Assembly: GCF_039521365.1 (NCBI RefSeq) | Contig: NZ_BAAACF010000001.1 | Location: 2,108,001 to 2,172,000 of the forward strand | DNA: 64,000 nucleotides | Source of the DNA: Clostridium_AW malenominatum | Lineage (GTDB): Bacteria; Bacillota; Clostridia; Clostridiales; Clostridiaceae | Direction: 5' to 3' | Program-made: the position numbers and the translations under genes | In this document: positions 1 through 9,478 of the stretch, in pieces | How the letters are laid out: each line of letters begins with the position of its first letter | How positions within the stretch are numbered: the stretch's first letter is position 1 | The notes under the pieces: generated by a model | What the model saw: the letters and a program-made list of their open reading frames with translations, nothing else | What the model was told of the DNA's origin: nothing | Databases searched by the model: none

Positions 1-21
1 AAGAATAAGGGGGAGTAACCA

Positions 22-1920
22 GTGGTTAAAATAAAATCCTTTGATGAACTTAAATCTCTTAATAAAGAATTAAAAAAACTTGTAGTTTTAAGAGAAGTTT
101 CCCACGAAGCGGAACTCGCTGCTGAAGGTAAAAGATGCAAACGCCAACTTTTGGTATGTGGAGGAACAGGATGTAAATCTGCTGAAAGTTATGAAATAGT
201 AAATAAATTAAAAGCTAAAGTAGAAGAAGCTGGATTAAAAGATGAAATAGAAGTTTTAATTACAGGTTGTTTTGGTTTTTGCGAACAAGGTCCAATTGTT
301 AATGTTTGTCCTGACAATGCATTCTACGTTAGAGTAACTCCAAATGACGTAGATGATATAGTAGACAACCATCTTTTAAAAGGAAAAATAGTTGAAAGAC
401 TTTTATATATAGAGCCTACTCTACAAATGAGAGTAAAAAGACAAGATGAAATGGGATTCTATAAAAAACAACATAGAATTGCTCTTAGAAATTGTGGTCT
501 TATAAACCCTGAAGATATTAATGAAGCTGTAGCTGAAGATGCTTACATGGCACTTGGAAAATGCTTAACACAAATGACTCGTGATGAAGTTATTAACTTA
601 ATTTCAGAATCAGGCCTTAGAGGCAGAGGTGGCGGTGGTTTCCCTACTGGAAGAAAATGGTCCTTTGCAAAGCAATACGAAAGTGATAAAAAATATATAA
701 TTTGTAATGCTGACGAAGGTGACCCAGGTGCCTTCATGGATCGTTCCATACTAGAAGGTGACCCACATAGCGTACTAGAAGCTATGGCCATTGCTGGTTA
801 TGCCATTGGAGCTGACGAAGGAAATATATATATTAGAGCAGAATATCCTCTTGCTATAGAAAGACTTTATAAAGCTATAGAAGAAGCTCATCAATATGGA
901 TTGCTTGGAGAAAATATTTTCGGAACAGGCTTTAATTTCGATATTCATATAAAATACGGTGCTGGAGCCTTTGTGTGCGGTGAAGAAACTGCATTAATCC
1001 AATCCATTGAAGGTGAACGTGGAGAACCAACAAATAAACCACCATTCCCTGCAGAATGTGGATTATGGGATAAACCAACTTCCGTAAATAACGTTGAAAC
1101 CTTGGCTATGATACCAGCTATCATAAATAAGGGCGCTAACTGGTTTAAATCCATAGGAACAGAAACTTCAAAGGGAACAAAGGTATTTGCCCTTGCTGGA
1201 AAAGTTAACAACGTTGGTCTTGTGGAAGTTCCTATGGGAACAACTTTAAGAGAAATAATTTATGACATTGGTGGCGGAATTAAAAATGGTCGTAAATTTA
1301 AAGCAGTTCAAACAGGAGGACCATCTGGTGGATGTATTCCTGCTGAATATTTAGATACAAAAATAGATTATGAATCCTTAAATAATATCGGTTCAATGAT
1401 GGGTTCTGGCGGTATGATAGTAATGGACGAAGATAACTGTATGGTAGACATCGCTAAATTCTATCTTGAATTTACAGTGGATGAGTCTTGCGGAAAATGT
1501 ACTCCTTGTAGAATTGGTAACAAACGTTTATTAGAAATTTTAAACAAGATTACAGAAGGAAATGGTACAGAAGAAGATTTAGTTAAACTTCAAGAATTAG
1601 GAGAAACTATAAAAGAAACTTCCCTATGCGGTCTTGGTCAAACTGCACCAAATCCAATCTTAAGTAATCTTAAGTATTTCATGGATGAATTTGTAGCTCA
1701 TATTAGAGATAAGAGCTGTCCTGCTGGAGTTTGTAGTAAACTATTACGTTATGAAATCGTAGCTGACAAATGTATAGGTTGCACAAAGTGTGCTAGAGTG
1801 TGTCCTGTTACTTGTATTACCGGAAAAGTAAAAGAAGTTCATAATATAGTACAAGAAAAATGTATAAAATGTGGAAGTTGTTATACAGCTTGTCCTGTAG
1901 GTGCCATAATTAAAAAATAA
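22..1920 (+). CDS. hydB: Bifurcating [FeFe]-hydrogenase NADH/flavin subunit (HydB / HndC, NuoF-like)
   Basis: NuoF-like flavoprotein subunit that exchanges electrons between NAD(P)H and the hydrogenase or ferredoxin in the cytoplasm. The N-terminal ~115 residues are a thioredoxin-fold [2Fe-2S] domain (CGGTGC, then CFGFCEQGP). The NuoF core carries the FMN/NADH glycine loop GRGGGGFPTG near residues 200-210 and a [4Fe-4S] motif SCGKCTPCRIG near 487. The C-terminus adds two ferredoxin clusters (CIGCTKCARVCPVTC and CIKCGSCYTACPVG). The 632-residue length and this architecture fit HydB of trimeric enzymes. The start is GTG, 7 nt after GGGGGAG. Only 24 nt separate its stop from the hydA start. The small NuoE-like subunit (HydC/HndA) is expected just left of the window. 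Confidence 0.93.
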   Translation: MVKIKSFDELKSLNKELKKLVVLREVSHEAELAAEGKRCKRQLLVCGGTGCKSAESYEIVNKLKAKVEEAGLKDEIEVLITGCFGFCEQGPIVNVCPDNAFYVRVTPNDVDDIVDNHLLKGKIVERLLYIEPTLQMRVKRQDEMGFYKKQHRIALRNCGLINPEDINEAVAEDAYMALGKCLTQMTRDEVINLISESGLRGRGGGGFPTGRKWSFAKQYESDKKYIICNADEGDPGAFMDRSILEGDPHSVLEAMAIAGYAIGADEGNIYIRAEYPLAIERLYKAIEEAHQYGLLGENIFGTGFNFDIHIKYGAGAFVCGEETALIQSIEGERGEPTNKPPFPAECGLWDKPTSVNNVETLAMIPAIINKGANWFKSIGTETSKGTKVFALAGKVNNVGLVEVPMGTTLREIIYDIGGGIKNGRKFKAVQTGGPSGGCIPAEYLDTKIDYESLNNIGSMMGSGGMIVMDEDNCMVDIAKFYLEFTVDESCGKCTPCRIGNKRLLEILNKITEGNGTEEDLVKLQELGETIKETSLCGLGQTAPNPILSNLKYFMDEFVAHIRDKSCPAGVCSKLLRYEIVADKCIGCTKCARVCPVTCITGKVKEVHNIVQEKCIKCGSCYTACPVGAIIKK

Positions 1921-1944
1921 TATTTTATGAAAGAGGTGTACACT

Positions 1945-3678
1945 TTGAGTTTAGTAACACTTAAAATAAATAATAAAGAAGTTCAAGTGGAAGAAGGCTC
2001 TACTATACTCGATGCAGCAAAAGAGTTAAATATTAAAATACCTACCCTTTGCCATTTAAAACTTCATGATAGAAAAACTGAAAATAAGCCAGGTTCTTGC
2101 AGAGTGTGCGTTGTAGAGGTGGAAGGAAGAAGAAATCTTGCTCCTGCTTGTTGCACCCCTGTTACTGACCATATGGAAGTTAAAACAAATTCTATAAAGG
2201 CTATAAAAGCTCGTAGAACTATGGTTGAATTATTATTATCCGATCATCCGCAAGAATGTTTGCTTTGTGAAAAAAATACTGAATGTGAACTTCAAACTAT
2301 GGCTGCGGATTTAGGAATTAAGTCTATAAGATATGATGGAGAAATGTCCACATTCCCTAAGGATGCTTCTTCCTATTCGATAATAAGAGATTTGGATAAG
2401 TGCATACTTTGTAGAAGATGCGTAACTATGTGTAACGAAGTTCAAACCGTTGGAGTGTTATCTGCTGTGGGAAGAGGGTTTGAAACAGTAATATCACCAG
2501 CATTTGAAGATGACATGGTAAAAACAAATTGCACCTTCTGCGGACAATGCGTTGCAGTCTGTCCAACTGGAGCATTAACTGAAGTTAACAATGTTGGAAA
2601 GGTTTGGCGTGCTTTAAATGATAAAAACAAAATAGTTATAGTTCAAACCGCTCCTGCTATAAGAGCAGCTCTTGGTGAAGAGTTTGGAATGAATGCTGGA
2701 ACTGTTGTAACTGGAAAGATGGTAGCAGCATTACGTGCTTTAGGATTCCATAGAGTTTTTGATACTGACTTTGCTGCGGACTTAACTATAATAGAGGAAG
2801 CAAGTGAGTTAATTCACAGACTTGAGCATGGTGGAAGATTACCTATGCTTACAAGCTGTTGTCCTGGATGGGTTACCTTCTTTGAGCATCAATTTAATGA
2901 TCTTTTAGATATTCCATCCACTTGTAAATCACCACAACAAATGTTTGGTGCTATTGCAAAAACTTACTTAGCTGAGAAAATGGGAGTGGATCCTAAAAAC
3001 TTAGTAGTTGTTTCAGTAATGCCTTGTCTAGCTAAGAAATATGAAGCTGCTAGACCTGAAATGACAAACAATGGAGTTCGCGACGTAGATATAGTTGTTA
3101 GTACAAGAGAGCTTGCTAAAATGATAAAAGAGGCAGGTATAGATTTCTCATCATTAGAAGATGAAGGTTTCGATAGTCCTTTAGGAGAATCCACTGGTGC
3201 TGGAGTAATCTTTGGAACTACAGGTGGAGTTATGGAAGCTGCTCTACGTACAGCTTACGAATGGATAACTGAAGAAGAATTAAAGGATGTTGACTTTAAG
3301 GCTATTCGTGGAATGAAAGGTATCAAAGAAGCTACTATAAAGATTAAAGATATGGACGTAAATGTTGCTATAGCCAGCGGTCTTGGTAACGCACGTAAAT
3401 TACTTGAAGATATAAGAGCAGGAAAGGTTAACTATCACATGATAGAAATCATGGCCTGTCCTGGCGGATGTATAGATGGTGGTGGTCAGCCATACCTTCA
3501 CGATCATCCTGAAAAGCTTGAAAAAAGAATGGAAGCTTTATATAAAGAAGACTCCAATAAGGTTCTTAGAAAGTCTCATGAAAACCCATTTGTTAAAAAA
3601 CTTTATGAAGACTATTTAGGAAAACCATACGGCGAAAAGGCTCATGACTTATTGCATACAACTTATGTGAAGAGATAA
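1945..3678 (+). CDS. hydA: [FeFe]-hydrogenase catalytic subunit HydA (bifurcating type)
   Basis: Catalytic subunit that makes or oxidises H2 at the H-cluster. In order: an N-terminal plant-type [2Fe-2S] domain; the His-Cys3 cluster motif (HPQECLLCEKNTEC); two [4Fe-4S] motifs (CILCRRCVTMC, CTFCGQCVAVC); then the H-cluster signatures TSCCPGW (~302), MPCLAKKYE (~358) and EIMACPGGCIDGGGQP (~500). All expected ligand cysteines are present, so it should be active. I chose TTG at 1945, 6 nt after AAAGAGGTG, giving MSLVTLKINNKEV, which matches family N-termini. The upstream in-frame ATG at 1927 has no ribosome site. Cotranscribed with hydB and closed by the hairpin at 3689. Maturases HydEFG are not in the window. 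Confidence 0.94.
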   Translation: MSLVTLKINNKEVQVEEGSTILDAAKELNIKIPTLCHLKLHDRKTENKPGSCRVCVVEVEGRRNLAPACCTPVTDHMEVKTNSIKAIKARRTMVELLLSDHPQECLLCEKNTECELQTMAADLGIKSIRYDGEMSTFPKDASSYSIIRDLDKCILCRRCVTMCNEVQTVGVLSAVGRGFETVISPAFEDDMVKTNCTFCGQCVAVCPTGALTEVNNVGKVWRALNDKNKIVIVQTAPAIRAALGEEFGMNAGTVVTGKMVAALRALGFHRVFDTDFAADLTIIEEASELIHRLEHGGRLPMLTSCCPGWVTFFEHQFNDLLDIPSTCKSPQQMFGAIAKTYLAEKMGVDPKNLVVVSVMPCLAKKYEAARPEMTNNGVRDVDIVVSTRELAKMIKEAGIDFSSLEDEGFDSPLGESTGAGVIFGTTGGVMEAALRTAYEWITEEELKDVDFKAIRGMKGIKEATIKIKDMDVNVAIASGLGNARKLLEDIRAGKVNYHMIEIMACPGGCIDGGGQPYLHDHPEKLEKRMEALYKEDSNKVLRKSHENPFVKKLYEDYLGKPYGEKAHDLLHTTYVKR

Positions 3679-3688
3679 CAACATCGAA

Positions 3689-3722
3689 AACCCGAAGTAT
3701 CTGATAGAATACTTCGGGTTTT
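3689..3722. terminator. Bidirectional terminator between hydA and the GH5 gene
   Basis: A perfect 12-bp stem (AACCCGAAGTAT / ATACTTCGGGTT, loop of 8) is flanked by A-rich sequence on the left and T-rich on the right, so it can end both the plus-strand hydrogenase operon and the minus-strand cellulose operon. Confidence 0.85.
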
Positions 3723-3736
3723 ATAAATTATAATCT

Positions 3737-4837
3737 TCAATGTTTTAAAGCGTCAAATATAAAACTTCCTGTCTCACTTAAGTCCTTTTTCTCCCACCCA
3801 CTTAACTTTTCATTATTACTATCAATGACAGAGTATACTTCATCTTTATTGGCAAGGGACCAATTTACCCAACTAATTCTTTTTTCATTTAAAAACTCTA
3901 AAAACTTTGTTGCTTTTTCGTAGTTTATTTTACCATTTTCCCTATCGCGATTTAGCCCCCATTCTGAAACAAACACAGGGAAATTATTTTCTAAAGCATC
4001 AGTTAAAACATATTCATATCCTCCCTTAGAGGTTCCTGTATATAGATGATAGGTATACATAATATTGTTGTAATTTAAAGGGGATTTCATTGCACTTTTA
4101 ATATCCACGCAATAATTTGGAGTACCAACTAAAACAATTGCATTAGGAGAATTGTTACGTATAATTGGTATTATGAAATCTGCATACTCCTTAATATCTT
4201 GCCATGTTGTGTCTCCATTTGGCTCATTACAAATTTCGTAGATAACTCCAGGCTCATCTGAATATTTTTTTGACAGCTCATCAAAAAAAGCGGCAGCTTT
4301 GTCTCTATGTGTGTTGGGATTGCTGTCTTTTAAAGTATGCCAGTCCACTATGGCGTACATGTCTGCACCTAAAACATTTTCAAGAGCCATAAAGAGCATA
4401 CGCTTTGTATCCGTTTGATTGTAAACATATCCTTTGTTTTCATCAGAATACATTGCTATTCTGAAAACATTAGCTCCATATTTTTTTGTAGTTTCAATAG
4501 CTCTATAATTTGTATATTCTGGATACCACATAAGTCCATGGCTACTCATCCCACGGAGCTGTATATCTTCACCTCTACTATTTACAAGTTGAGAACCTTT
4601 CACAGATAACCACCCATGATCTTTCACTCCATTGGGAGGACTCTCTAAATTTTTTATTTTTTCTTGCAAAATTGTTATTTGTTTTTCTTGATTTAATACC
4701 GTATCTGTTTTTTCATATAAAGTTTTTCTAAGCCTTACATTGGAAGAGAAACTATAAAACAAACTACCTCCTAGTATAGTAAAAATCACAAATAAAACTA
4801 CCCTTTTTATGAAAATCTCTCCTTTCGTAAAATACAA
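3737..4837 (-). CDS. Glycoside hydrolase family 5 endoglucanase, membrane-anchored (BcsZ/CcsZ-like role)
   Basis: GH5 cellulase-type enzyme. After the N-terminal hydrophobic anchor (KRVVLFVIFTILGG) and a short coiled-coil-like stretch comes a TIM-barrel with the acid/base motif EICNEPNGD and the nucleophile motif VSEWGLN, plus the HLY and WSLANK barrel-end segments. It is the last gene of the cellulose operon, 12 nt after the synthase, a position matching glucanases that trim nascent cellulose in clostridial ccs and proteobacterial bcs clusters. The start is unclear. The only long-frame start is TTG at 4837 without a good ribosome site, whereas a strong AAAGGAGAG sits inside this frame and points at an ATA codon at 4810, just before the signal-peptide lysine-arginine. 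Confidence 0.88.
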   Translation of the reverse strand: MYFTKGEIFIKRVVLFVIFTILGGSLFYSFSSNVRLRKTLYEKTDTVLNQEKQITILQEKIKNLESPPNGVKDHGWLSVKGSQLVNSRGEDIQLRGMSSHGLMWYPEYTNYRAIETTKKYGANVFRIAMYSDENKGYVYNQTDTKRMLFMALENVLGADMYAIVDWHTLKDSNPNTHRDKAAAFFDELSKKYSDEPGVIYEICNEPNGDTTWQDIKEYADFIIPIIRNNSPNAIVLVGTPNYCVDIKSAMKSPLNYNNIMYTYHLYTGTSKGGYEYVLTDALENNFPVFVSEWGLNRDRENGKINYEKATKFLEFLNEKRISWVNWSLANKDEVYSVIDSNNEKLSGWEKKDLSETGSFIFDALKH

Positions 4838-4849
4838 ACTATGCCACTA

Positions 4850-7117
4850 TCAACTCTTTAAGCATTTATCATCAGTATCCTCAGATAAATCAAGCCATTT
4901 ACACAATCTTTCATGAAATCTTTTGTCACCAATAACTTCTTTCCAATTTTCAATATGACATAAAACTTTATCCATAAATGGATTGTGTGTATCAGGTACG
5001 CATTTTACAATAAGCCCTTCCCCTAAATCCAGCTGTATATCATTGCCCATAATATTTGTAGTCTCAAGTAATATATACTCATAATTATAATTTACAACTC
5101 TCACAGTATTACCATCCACTGTATTTAATTCTACATTTAACGGTATTCGTGGAAGCTTACGATTTGACACAATTGTTGACTTTGTGCGTCCTCTTATATT
5201 TCCTCTAATCTCTTTCACAGTACCAGATTTTATAGTGGTAGGTAGAGTATGATCACGATCAAACACAATCTGATAATAACTTCTCTTATTCTCTTCTGAT
5301 ATATCAGTAATTTTAATACTGTATTTCCACTTATTATTTATGTTAGTAACATGCCTAACACGCCCTTTAAATTCAGCGTGATATTCAAGGTAGTTTACTT
5401 CAATATCTATATCTGTGTCATATGGTATATATTCAGGTGAATTTAACACTACAGCCAAGCCACCTTCAGAAATATCCGAAGTTATTCCATGAAATACATT
5501 ATATAAAGTTGAAATTTTTGCATCAACCTGGGCATAATAGCGTTCTTCTTTTCTGTAATTCACACGGCCAAGCATAAATAATATTGCCATTAAAAGAAAA
5601 TATAAATTTACTACCAACCAGTAAATTAAAATAATATTGCCCATTGAATGATATAAAATAGTATTTTTTACACAAGACCAAAGACCTATAATAGTAGCCA
5701 CAGAAAGCATTATATGTGGTATAGCATAGCGTACTTCTGAATTTTTTGTAATTGGCTTATCTTTAGGGGTAACAGCAAACTTGTTAAGTCTTAATCCAAT
5801 GGTTTCCGCAAATACTGGGATAATCATATAAGGGAAAATAATGGTATCCACTATATTGTTCCACTTTTGATTACGTATATTTCCTGACATAACCTTTAAA
5901 GCTTTGTTATAGACAAGGTATGATGGAAGCCAAATCACAACAAGTTCTAATAAGGAACACTCAACCACAACAATACCAAAAACCGTAAACAATATAGGAG
6001 ATATTATATAAATAAAACGTCTCATAAATGTCCACCAGTACAAAAGGCATAGTAGGTAGCTAAATTTTGACCTAAGAGGAAGCTTACTAAAAATAAAGTT
6101 CGATTTACGCAAAGTCTGCACACAACCACGACCCCAGCGCTGCCTTTGTTTAATAAGACTTTTAAAATCATTTGGCGCAAGTCCATGGGCAACTACTTTA
6201 GATATAGCAAAGCATTTGTATCCCTTACTTTGTATTTCTATTCCTGTAGCGAAATCTTCTGTTATAGTACCCGTTGTAATTCCTCCCACATCATTTAGTG
6301 CATCTCTAGATATTATAGTGTTGGATCCTGCATAAATAGGAGAGTTTGTACGATTTCTTCCCACATTCACTTCACGGAAGAAGTAGTCTTGTTCGTTGGG
6401 AATGTTTTTTTCTGAAAACAAATTATATTGAAAAAGGTCAGCATTATAAAAACTTTGAGGTGTTTGAATAAACCCAATTTTATAATCCTTATCAATTTCA
6501 CTCTCTGTACGTTTAATCCAGTTGCCTTCCTCATCTTTTTTCATTAATGGTAAGAAAAAGTAAGGGACTGTTTCCATTAAAAAATCATGCGTGGGTATCA
6601 TATCCGCATCAAAGGTTACAACAAGTGGAGATTTAGTATTATTTAAGGCATTGTTCAAATTTCCTGCCTTAGCCAATTTATTGTTAACCATTCCAAAATA
6701 TCCAACGCCCATGTTTTCGGCAAGTTGTTTCATTTCAAGCCTGTCGCTATCATCGCATATGTAGATGTGAACCTTGGTTAAATCAGGATATCTCATATGC
6801 GTGCATCCGTTTACAGTTTTATATAAAAGCTCTGTTGATTCGCTATGGGTTGCAATAAAAACATCAATATCTGGATACAACTCCAAGGGTATTTCTGGCT
6901 TTTCTGGCTCCTTGGCAAAACTCATATTTCGATAATGTGAAAATGCCTCAATTGCTCCTATAGATTCTGAAGCTATTAAAGCAATACCAGCAATCATTGA
7001 TACTAGTCCATGTTCCGTAGGTATTGTAAAAACTATTCTCCAAGTAATATATATAAGCGAAGAAATAGACGCGGCTATTAATAAAGATTTACGTCTGGAT
7101 TTTATACTTTTTCCCAT
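4850..7117 (-). CDS. bcsA: Cellulose synthase catalytic subunit (BcsA-like, GT2, with PilZ-type domain)
   Basis: Processive membrane glycosyltransferase family 2 that polymerises UDP-glucose and pushes the glucan through the membrane. Two N-terminal membrane helices precede the GT2 core: CDDSDR, TFDADM, the FFLP/TPQSF region, TEDFATG and the acceptor motif QRQRWGRG. Several further helices follow, then a C-terminal PilZ-like domain with RKEER (RxxxR) and DISEGG (DxSxxG), the c-di-GMP-binding signature, so activity is likely c-di-GMP-controlled. I chose ATG 7117, preceded by AAAGGAGAAG; a longer frame to 7219 runs back into the CotH gene with no ribosome site. No BcsB-like gene is adjacent. 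Confidence 0.92.
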   Translation of the reverse strand: MGKSIKSRRKSLLIAASISSLIYITWRIVFTIPTEHGLVSMIAGIALIASESIGAIEAFSHYRNMSFAKEPEKPEIPLELYPDIDVFIATHSESTELLYKTVNGCTHMRYPDLTKVHIYICDDSDRLEMKQLAENMGVGYFGMVNNKLAKAGNLNNALNNTKSPLVVTFDADMIPTHDFLMETVPYFFLPLMKKDEEGNWIKRTESEIDKDYKIGFIQTPQSFYNADLFQYNLFSEKNIPNEQDYFFREVNVGRNRTNSPIYAGSNTIISRDALNDVGGITTGTITEDFATGIEIQSKGYKCFAISKVVAHGLAPNDFKSLIKQRQRWGRGCVQTLRKSNFIFSKLPLRSKFSYLLCLLYWWTFMRRFIYIISPILFTVFGIVVVECSLLELVVIWLPSYLVYNKALKVMSGNIRNQKWNNIVDTIIFPYMIIPVFAETIGLRLNKFAVTPKDKPITKNSEVRYAIPHIMLSVATIIGLWSCVKNTILYHSMGNIILIYWLVVNLYFLLMAILFMLGRVNYRKEERYYAQVDAKISTLYNVFHGITSDISEGGLAVVLNSPEYIPYDTDIDIEVNYLEYHAEFKGRVRHVTNINNKWKYSIKITDISEENKRSYYQIVFDRDHTLPTTIKSGTVKEIRGNIRGRTKSTIVSNRKLPRIPLNVELNTVDGNTVRVVNYNYEYILLETTNIMGNDIQLDLGEGLIVKCVPDTHNPFMDKVLCHIENWKEVIGDKRFHERLCKWLDLSEDTDDKCLKS

Positions 7118-7143
7118 AAAATCACTTCTCCTTTTTTTATGAA

Positions 7144-8790
7144 TCACTCTCTCTGAATAAGAACAATAGAAATAATGAAAACTCCTATAAATAAAACTGC
7201 TAACACTCCTCCACTCCATGTTTCAATACTTTTTCCAAATGCAATTTGCGAAAGCTTGTATAACCAATTGTAGTTGTTGTGTTTATCTGAGTACTCGCTA
7301 AATTGGTATAAAGAATCAATGTTATCATCTAGCCATCTACCATGTTCAATTAAAACAGTTTTTATTTTTTTTACTTCCTCTTCATAGTTTTTCGTATTAC
7401 GCAAAATGATATTACCATTTTCATCTGAAATATCATTAAGATAATTCGATGTATAAAAATATCCCCATCGATGCCAATCTCGTTCTCGAGCATGCCCTAA
7501 ATATTCAACAGCACCATCAATATCCTTAATAATGTTCTCATCAGATAAAACCGTTTTTCTTAGTTCATGATAACGCCCTATTAAGCTCGTTACAAAATTG
7601 CTATCCCTAAGTAATTGAGTAAACCATGTTGCTGAATGCATAGCCGTACTTTCAATCTTTAAACTTTTATGGTCAAAGTTATCTATCGATCGATCAAAAT
7701 CCCATACTGGACCCATTGAAATTTTTCCACCGTTATCTTTATACATATATATTGAATTGTACTTCGAATCATAGTTTGCAAAAAATTCATTAATTATAAA
7801 ATAGTCCAAAAATGATTGCTTATTTATATGCTCAGAATATGTTAAAAATACATTGGGATCTTTAGAATAAATAATCTTTTCAAACTCACTTATATCATCC
7901 TCAATGTACTGTATTGTTCTATCAGTAATCTTATTTTTAGTTGGATATTTTATATCTAAAAACCCTTCCGTAATTTGAGCTTGTGTTCCATAATTGTTAA
8001 GCATAATCCCATCTTCATCAAAGCGATCCCTTCTCAATATATAGCTTGTACTCACAAAGTGTTGGTCATATTCAGCTATATTGATTCTGCTTGAACCCTG
8101 CTTTATACTTTCCATTATTAAATAAACACCTTTATACATATTTTTTGTTCCATTTTTCATGATTACTTCACAAAACTTTACTTGCGGAGTATAAGGCATA
8201 ATCTTTGAAGCTATATTAAATCCAATATAATTTCGCAAAAGGGATTTATCAATCATGGAAATGTTTAAAATCCATTCCCAATCTTCACCCATATCCATTA
8301 TATTTTGTTTATTTTTACTTCCATCTTTATTAATAAACTTAATAAAATACTGTTTTTTATCAAAACTTAAAGATGAGTTTCCACGCAAACGAATACGAAT
8401 ATTTGATTTTAAAGAAGGTTCATCTTTTAAGCTATTAACTCCATCTTCTCTATCTATTATGGCTATATCTCCAGTTACATAAGGGTCATAATCTACTGGA
8501 ACACGGTACCCCTTTTCTTTATCCCATACAGTATCAGCTTTAGGTTCCTCCCCCTTTGTATCAATAACAATTAATGGTAAACTACTTCTAAAGTTTTCAT
8601 CCACAGTGTTATCTTCTTTTAAGCTAAATCTATCTGATATATTATTAATATCATTTTTATTGTTATAATTTATATGGCCATCTTTCCTATATTCTTCAAT
8701 AAGCAAACCATAACTTATAGATATAATAAACAAAAATACTACTATTAATAAGCTAAAGGATCGAAGAGAAAAATTATTTTTCCTCTTCAT
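7144..8790 (-). CDS. CotH-family (Fam20C-like kinase fold) membrane protein, cellulose-operon copy
   Basis: CotH-type protein with an N-terminal signal anchor, an extracytoplasmic CotH domain and a C-terminal membrane helix (VLAVLFIGVFIISIVLI), so the kinase-like domain probably faces outside. CotH signatures are visible: the lysine-containing RLRGNSSLSFDKKQY segment, YNSIYMYKDN and the metal-binding-type PVWDFDRSIDN. CotH proteins of Bacillus spores are protein kinases; the substrate here is unknown. It overlaps the upstream DUF4956 gene by 4 nt, indicating coupled translation. A paralogue lies at 35622-37157 in the same gene order. Role in polysaccharide assembly is inferred from the operon only. 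Confidence 0.85.
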   Translation of the reverse strand: MKRKNNFSLRSFSLLIVVFLFIISISYGLLIEEYRKDGHINYNNKNDINNISDRFSLKEDNTVDENFRSSLPLIVIDTKGEEPKADTVWDKEKGYRVPVDYDPYVTGDIAIIDREDGVNSLKDEPSLKSNIRIRLRGNSSLSFDKKQYFIKFINKDGSKNKQNIMDMGEDWEWILNISMIDKSLLRNYIGFNIASKIMPYTPQVKFCEVIMKNGTKNMYKGVYLIMESIKQGSSRINIAEYDQHFVSTSYILRRDRFDEDGIMLNNYGTQAQITEGFLDIKYPTKNKITDRTIQYIEDDISEFEKIIYSKDPNVFLTYSEHINKQSFLDYFIINEFFANYDSKYNSIYMYKDNGGKISMGPVWDFDRSIDNFDHKSLKIESTAMHSATWFTQLLRDSNFVTSLIGRYHELRKTVLSDENIIKDIDGAVEYLGHARERDWHRWGYFYTSNYLNDISDENGNIILRNTKNYEEEVKKIKTVLIEHGRWLDDNIDSLYQFSEYSDKHNNYNWLYKLSQIAFGKSIETWSGGVLAVLFIGVFIISIVLIQRE

Positions 8791-9467
8791 CTACTGATCT
8801 CCTCATTTTGGCATATTAAATTTACTGCTTCTACTCCACTAACTTCATATAGCAAATTGGTAATAGAAATATTTCTTTTTTCAGCTTTTTCTATCATTTT
8901 TTCCGATAGTTCATATATATACTCTACATTTTCCGCAGTGGTATTTTTAACACGTAAAATAGCACGACCTTCATAGCTTGTTAGAATAGTAGACTCTATT
9001 TCTGTTTCACCTGCTCTCATACCATGGATTACAAGTAAAAATCTATCATTACTTTTTATAGAACCAAATAGTATTAAGAATAAGAAAATAATGCCACTTC
9101 CTAAAGCTGCAATAGTATATTCTGATACTCCACAGCAAATTCCTACAGCAATACACCAAAATATAAATACAGTATCACGGGGATCTTTTATAGCTGTTCT
9201 AAAACGTACAATTGATAATGCACCTACCATACCTAGTGAAAGAGCTATATTATTTCCTATTACATTCATAACAAGAGTAGTTATTAATGTAAGCATTACT
9301 AATGATACATTAAACTTTGCACTATAAACAGCCCCTGAATGTGAAAATCGGTATGCTAAATATATTACCATAGCAATAGCTAATGCTATTAAAAAATTGA
9401 TTAAAACATTTTGTAATGATAAGGATCCTTCATACATTTTTAAATAATCAAATAGATGTTTTTTCAT
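8787..9467 (-). CDS. DUF4956 membrane protein, cellulose-operon copy
   Basis: Member of DUF4956. About four hydrophobic segments fill residues 20-135, including the conserved-looking stretch SLGMVGALSIVRFRTAIKDP, followed by a soluble ~90-residue C-terminal domain. The VRFR...KDPRD motif recurs as IRFRSAPGDPKD in the paralogue at 37175-37861, so it is probably functional. It sits between the VTC-domain and CotH genes, overlapping the latter by 4 nt. DUF4956 is known as a companion of VTC and CotH proteins, but its activity is not established as far as I know. Confidence 0.85.
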   Translation of the reverse strand: MKKHLFDYLKMYEGSLSLQNVLINFLIALAIAMVIYLAYRFSHSGAVYSAKFNVSLVMLTLITTLVMNVIGNNIALSLGMVGALSIVRFRTAIKDPRDTVFIFWCIAVGICCGVSEYTIAALGSGIIFLFLILFGSIKSNDRFLLVIHGMRAGETEIESTILTSYEGRAILRVKNTTAENVEYIYELSEKMIEKAEKRNISITNLLYEVSGVEAVNLICQNEEISR

Positions 9468-9478
9468 AAAATTTCCTC

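Noticed and set aside
1927..1944. ATG 1927 as the HydA start
   Set aside because: No ribosome site before it; AAAGAGGTG lies after it and points to TTG 1945, which gives the family-like N-terminus.
4415..4609. Plus-strand frame inside the GH5 gene
   Set aside because: Antisense shadow of a gene with conserved catalytic motifs.
7118..7219. 34-residue N-terminal extension of the cellulose synthase
   Set aside because: It lies inside the CotH gene and is preceded by no ribosome site, while AAAGGAGAAG serves ATG 7117.
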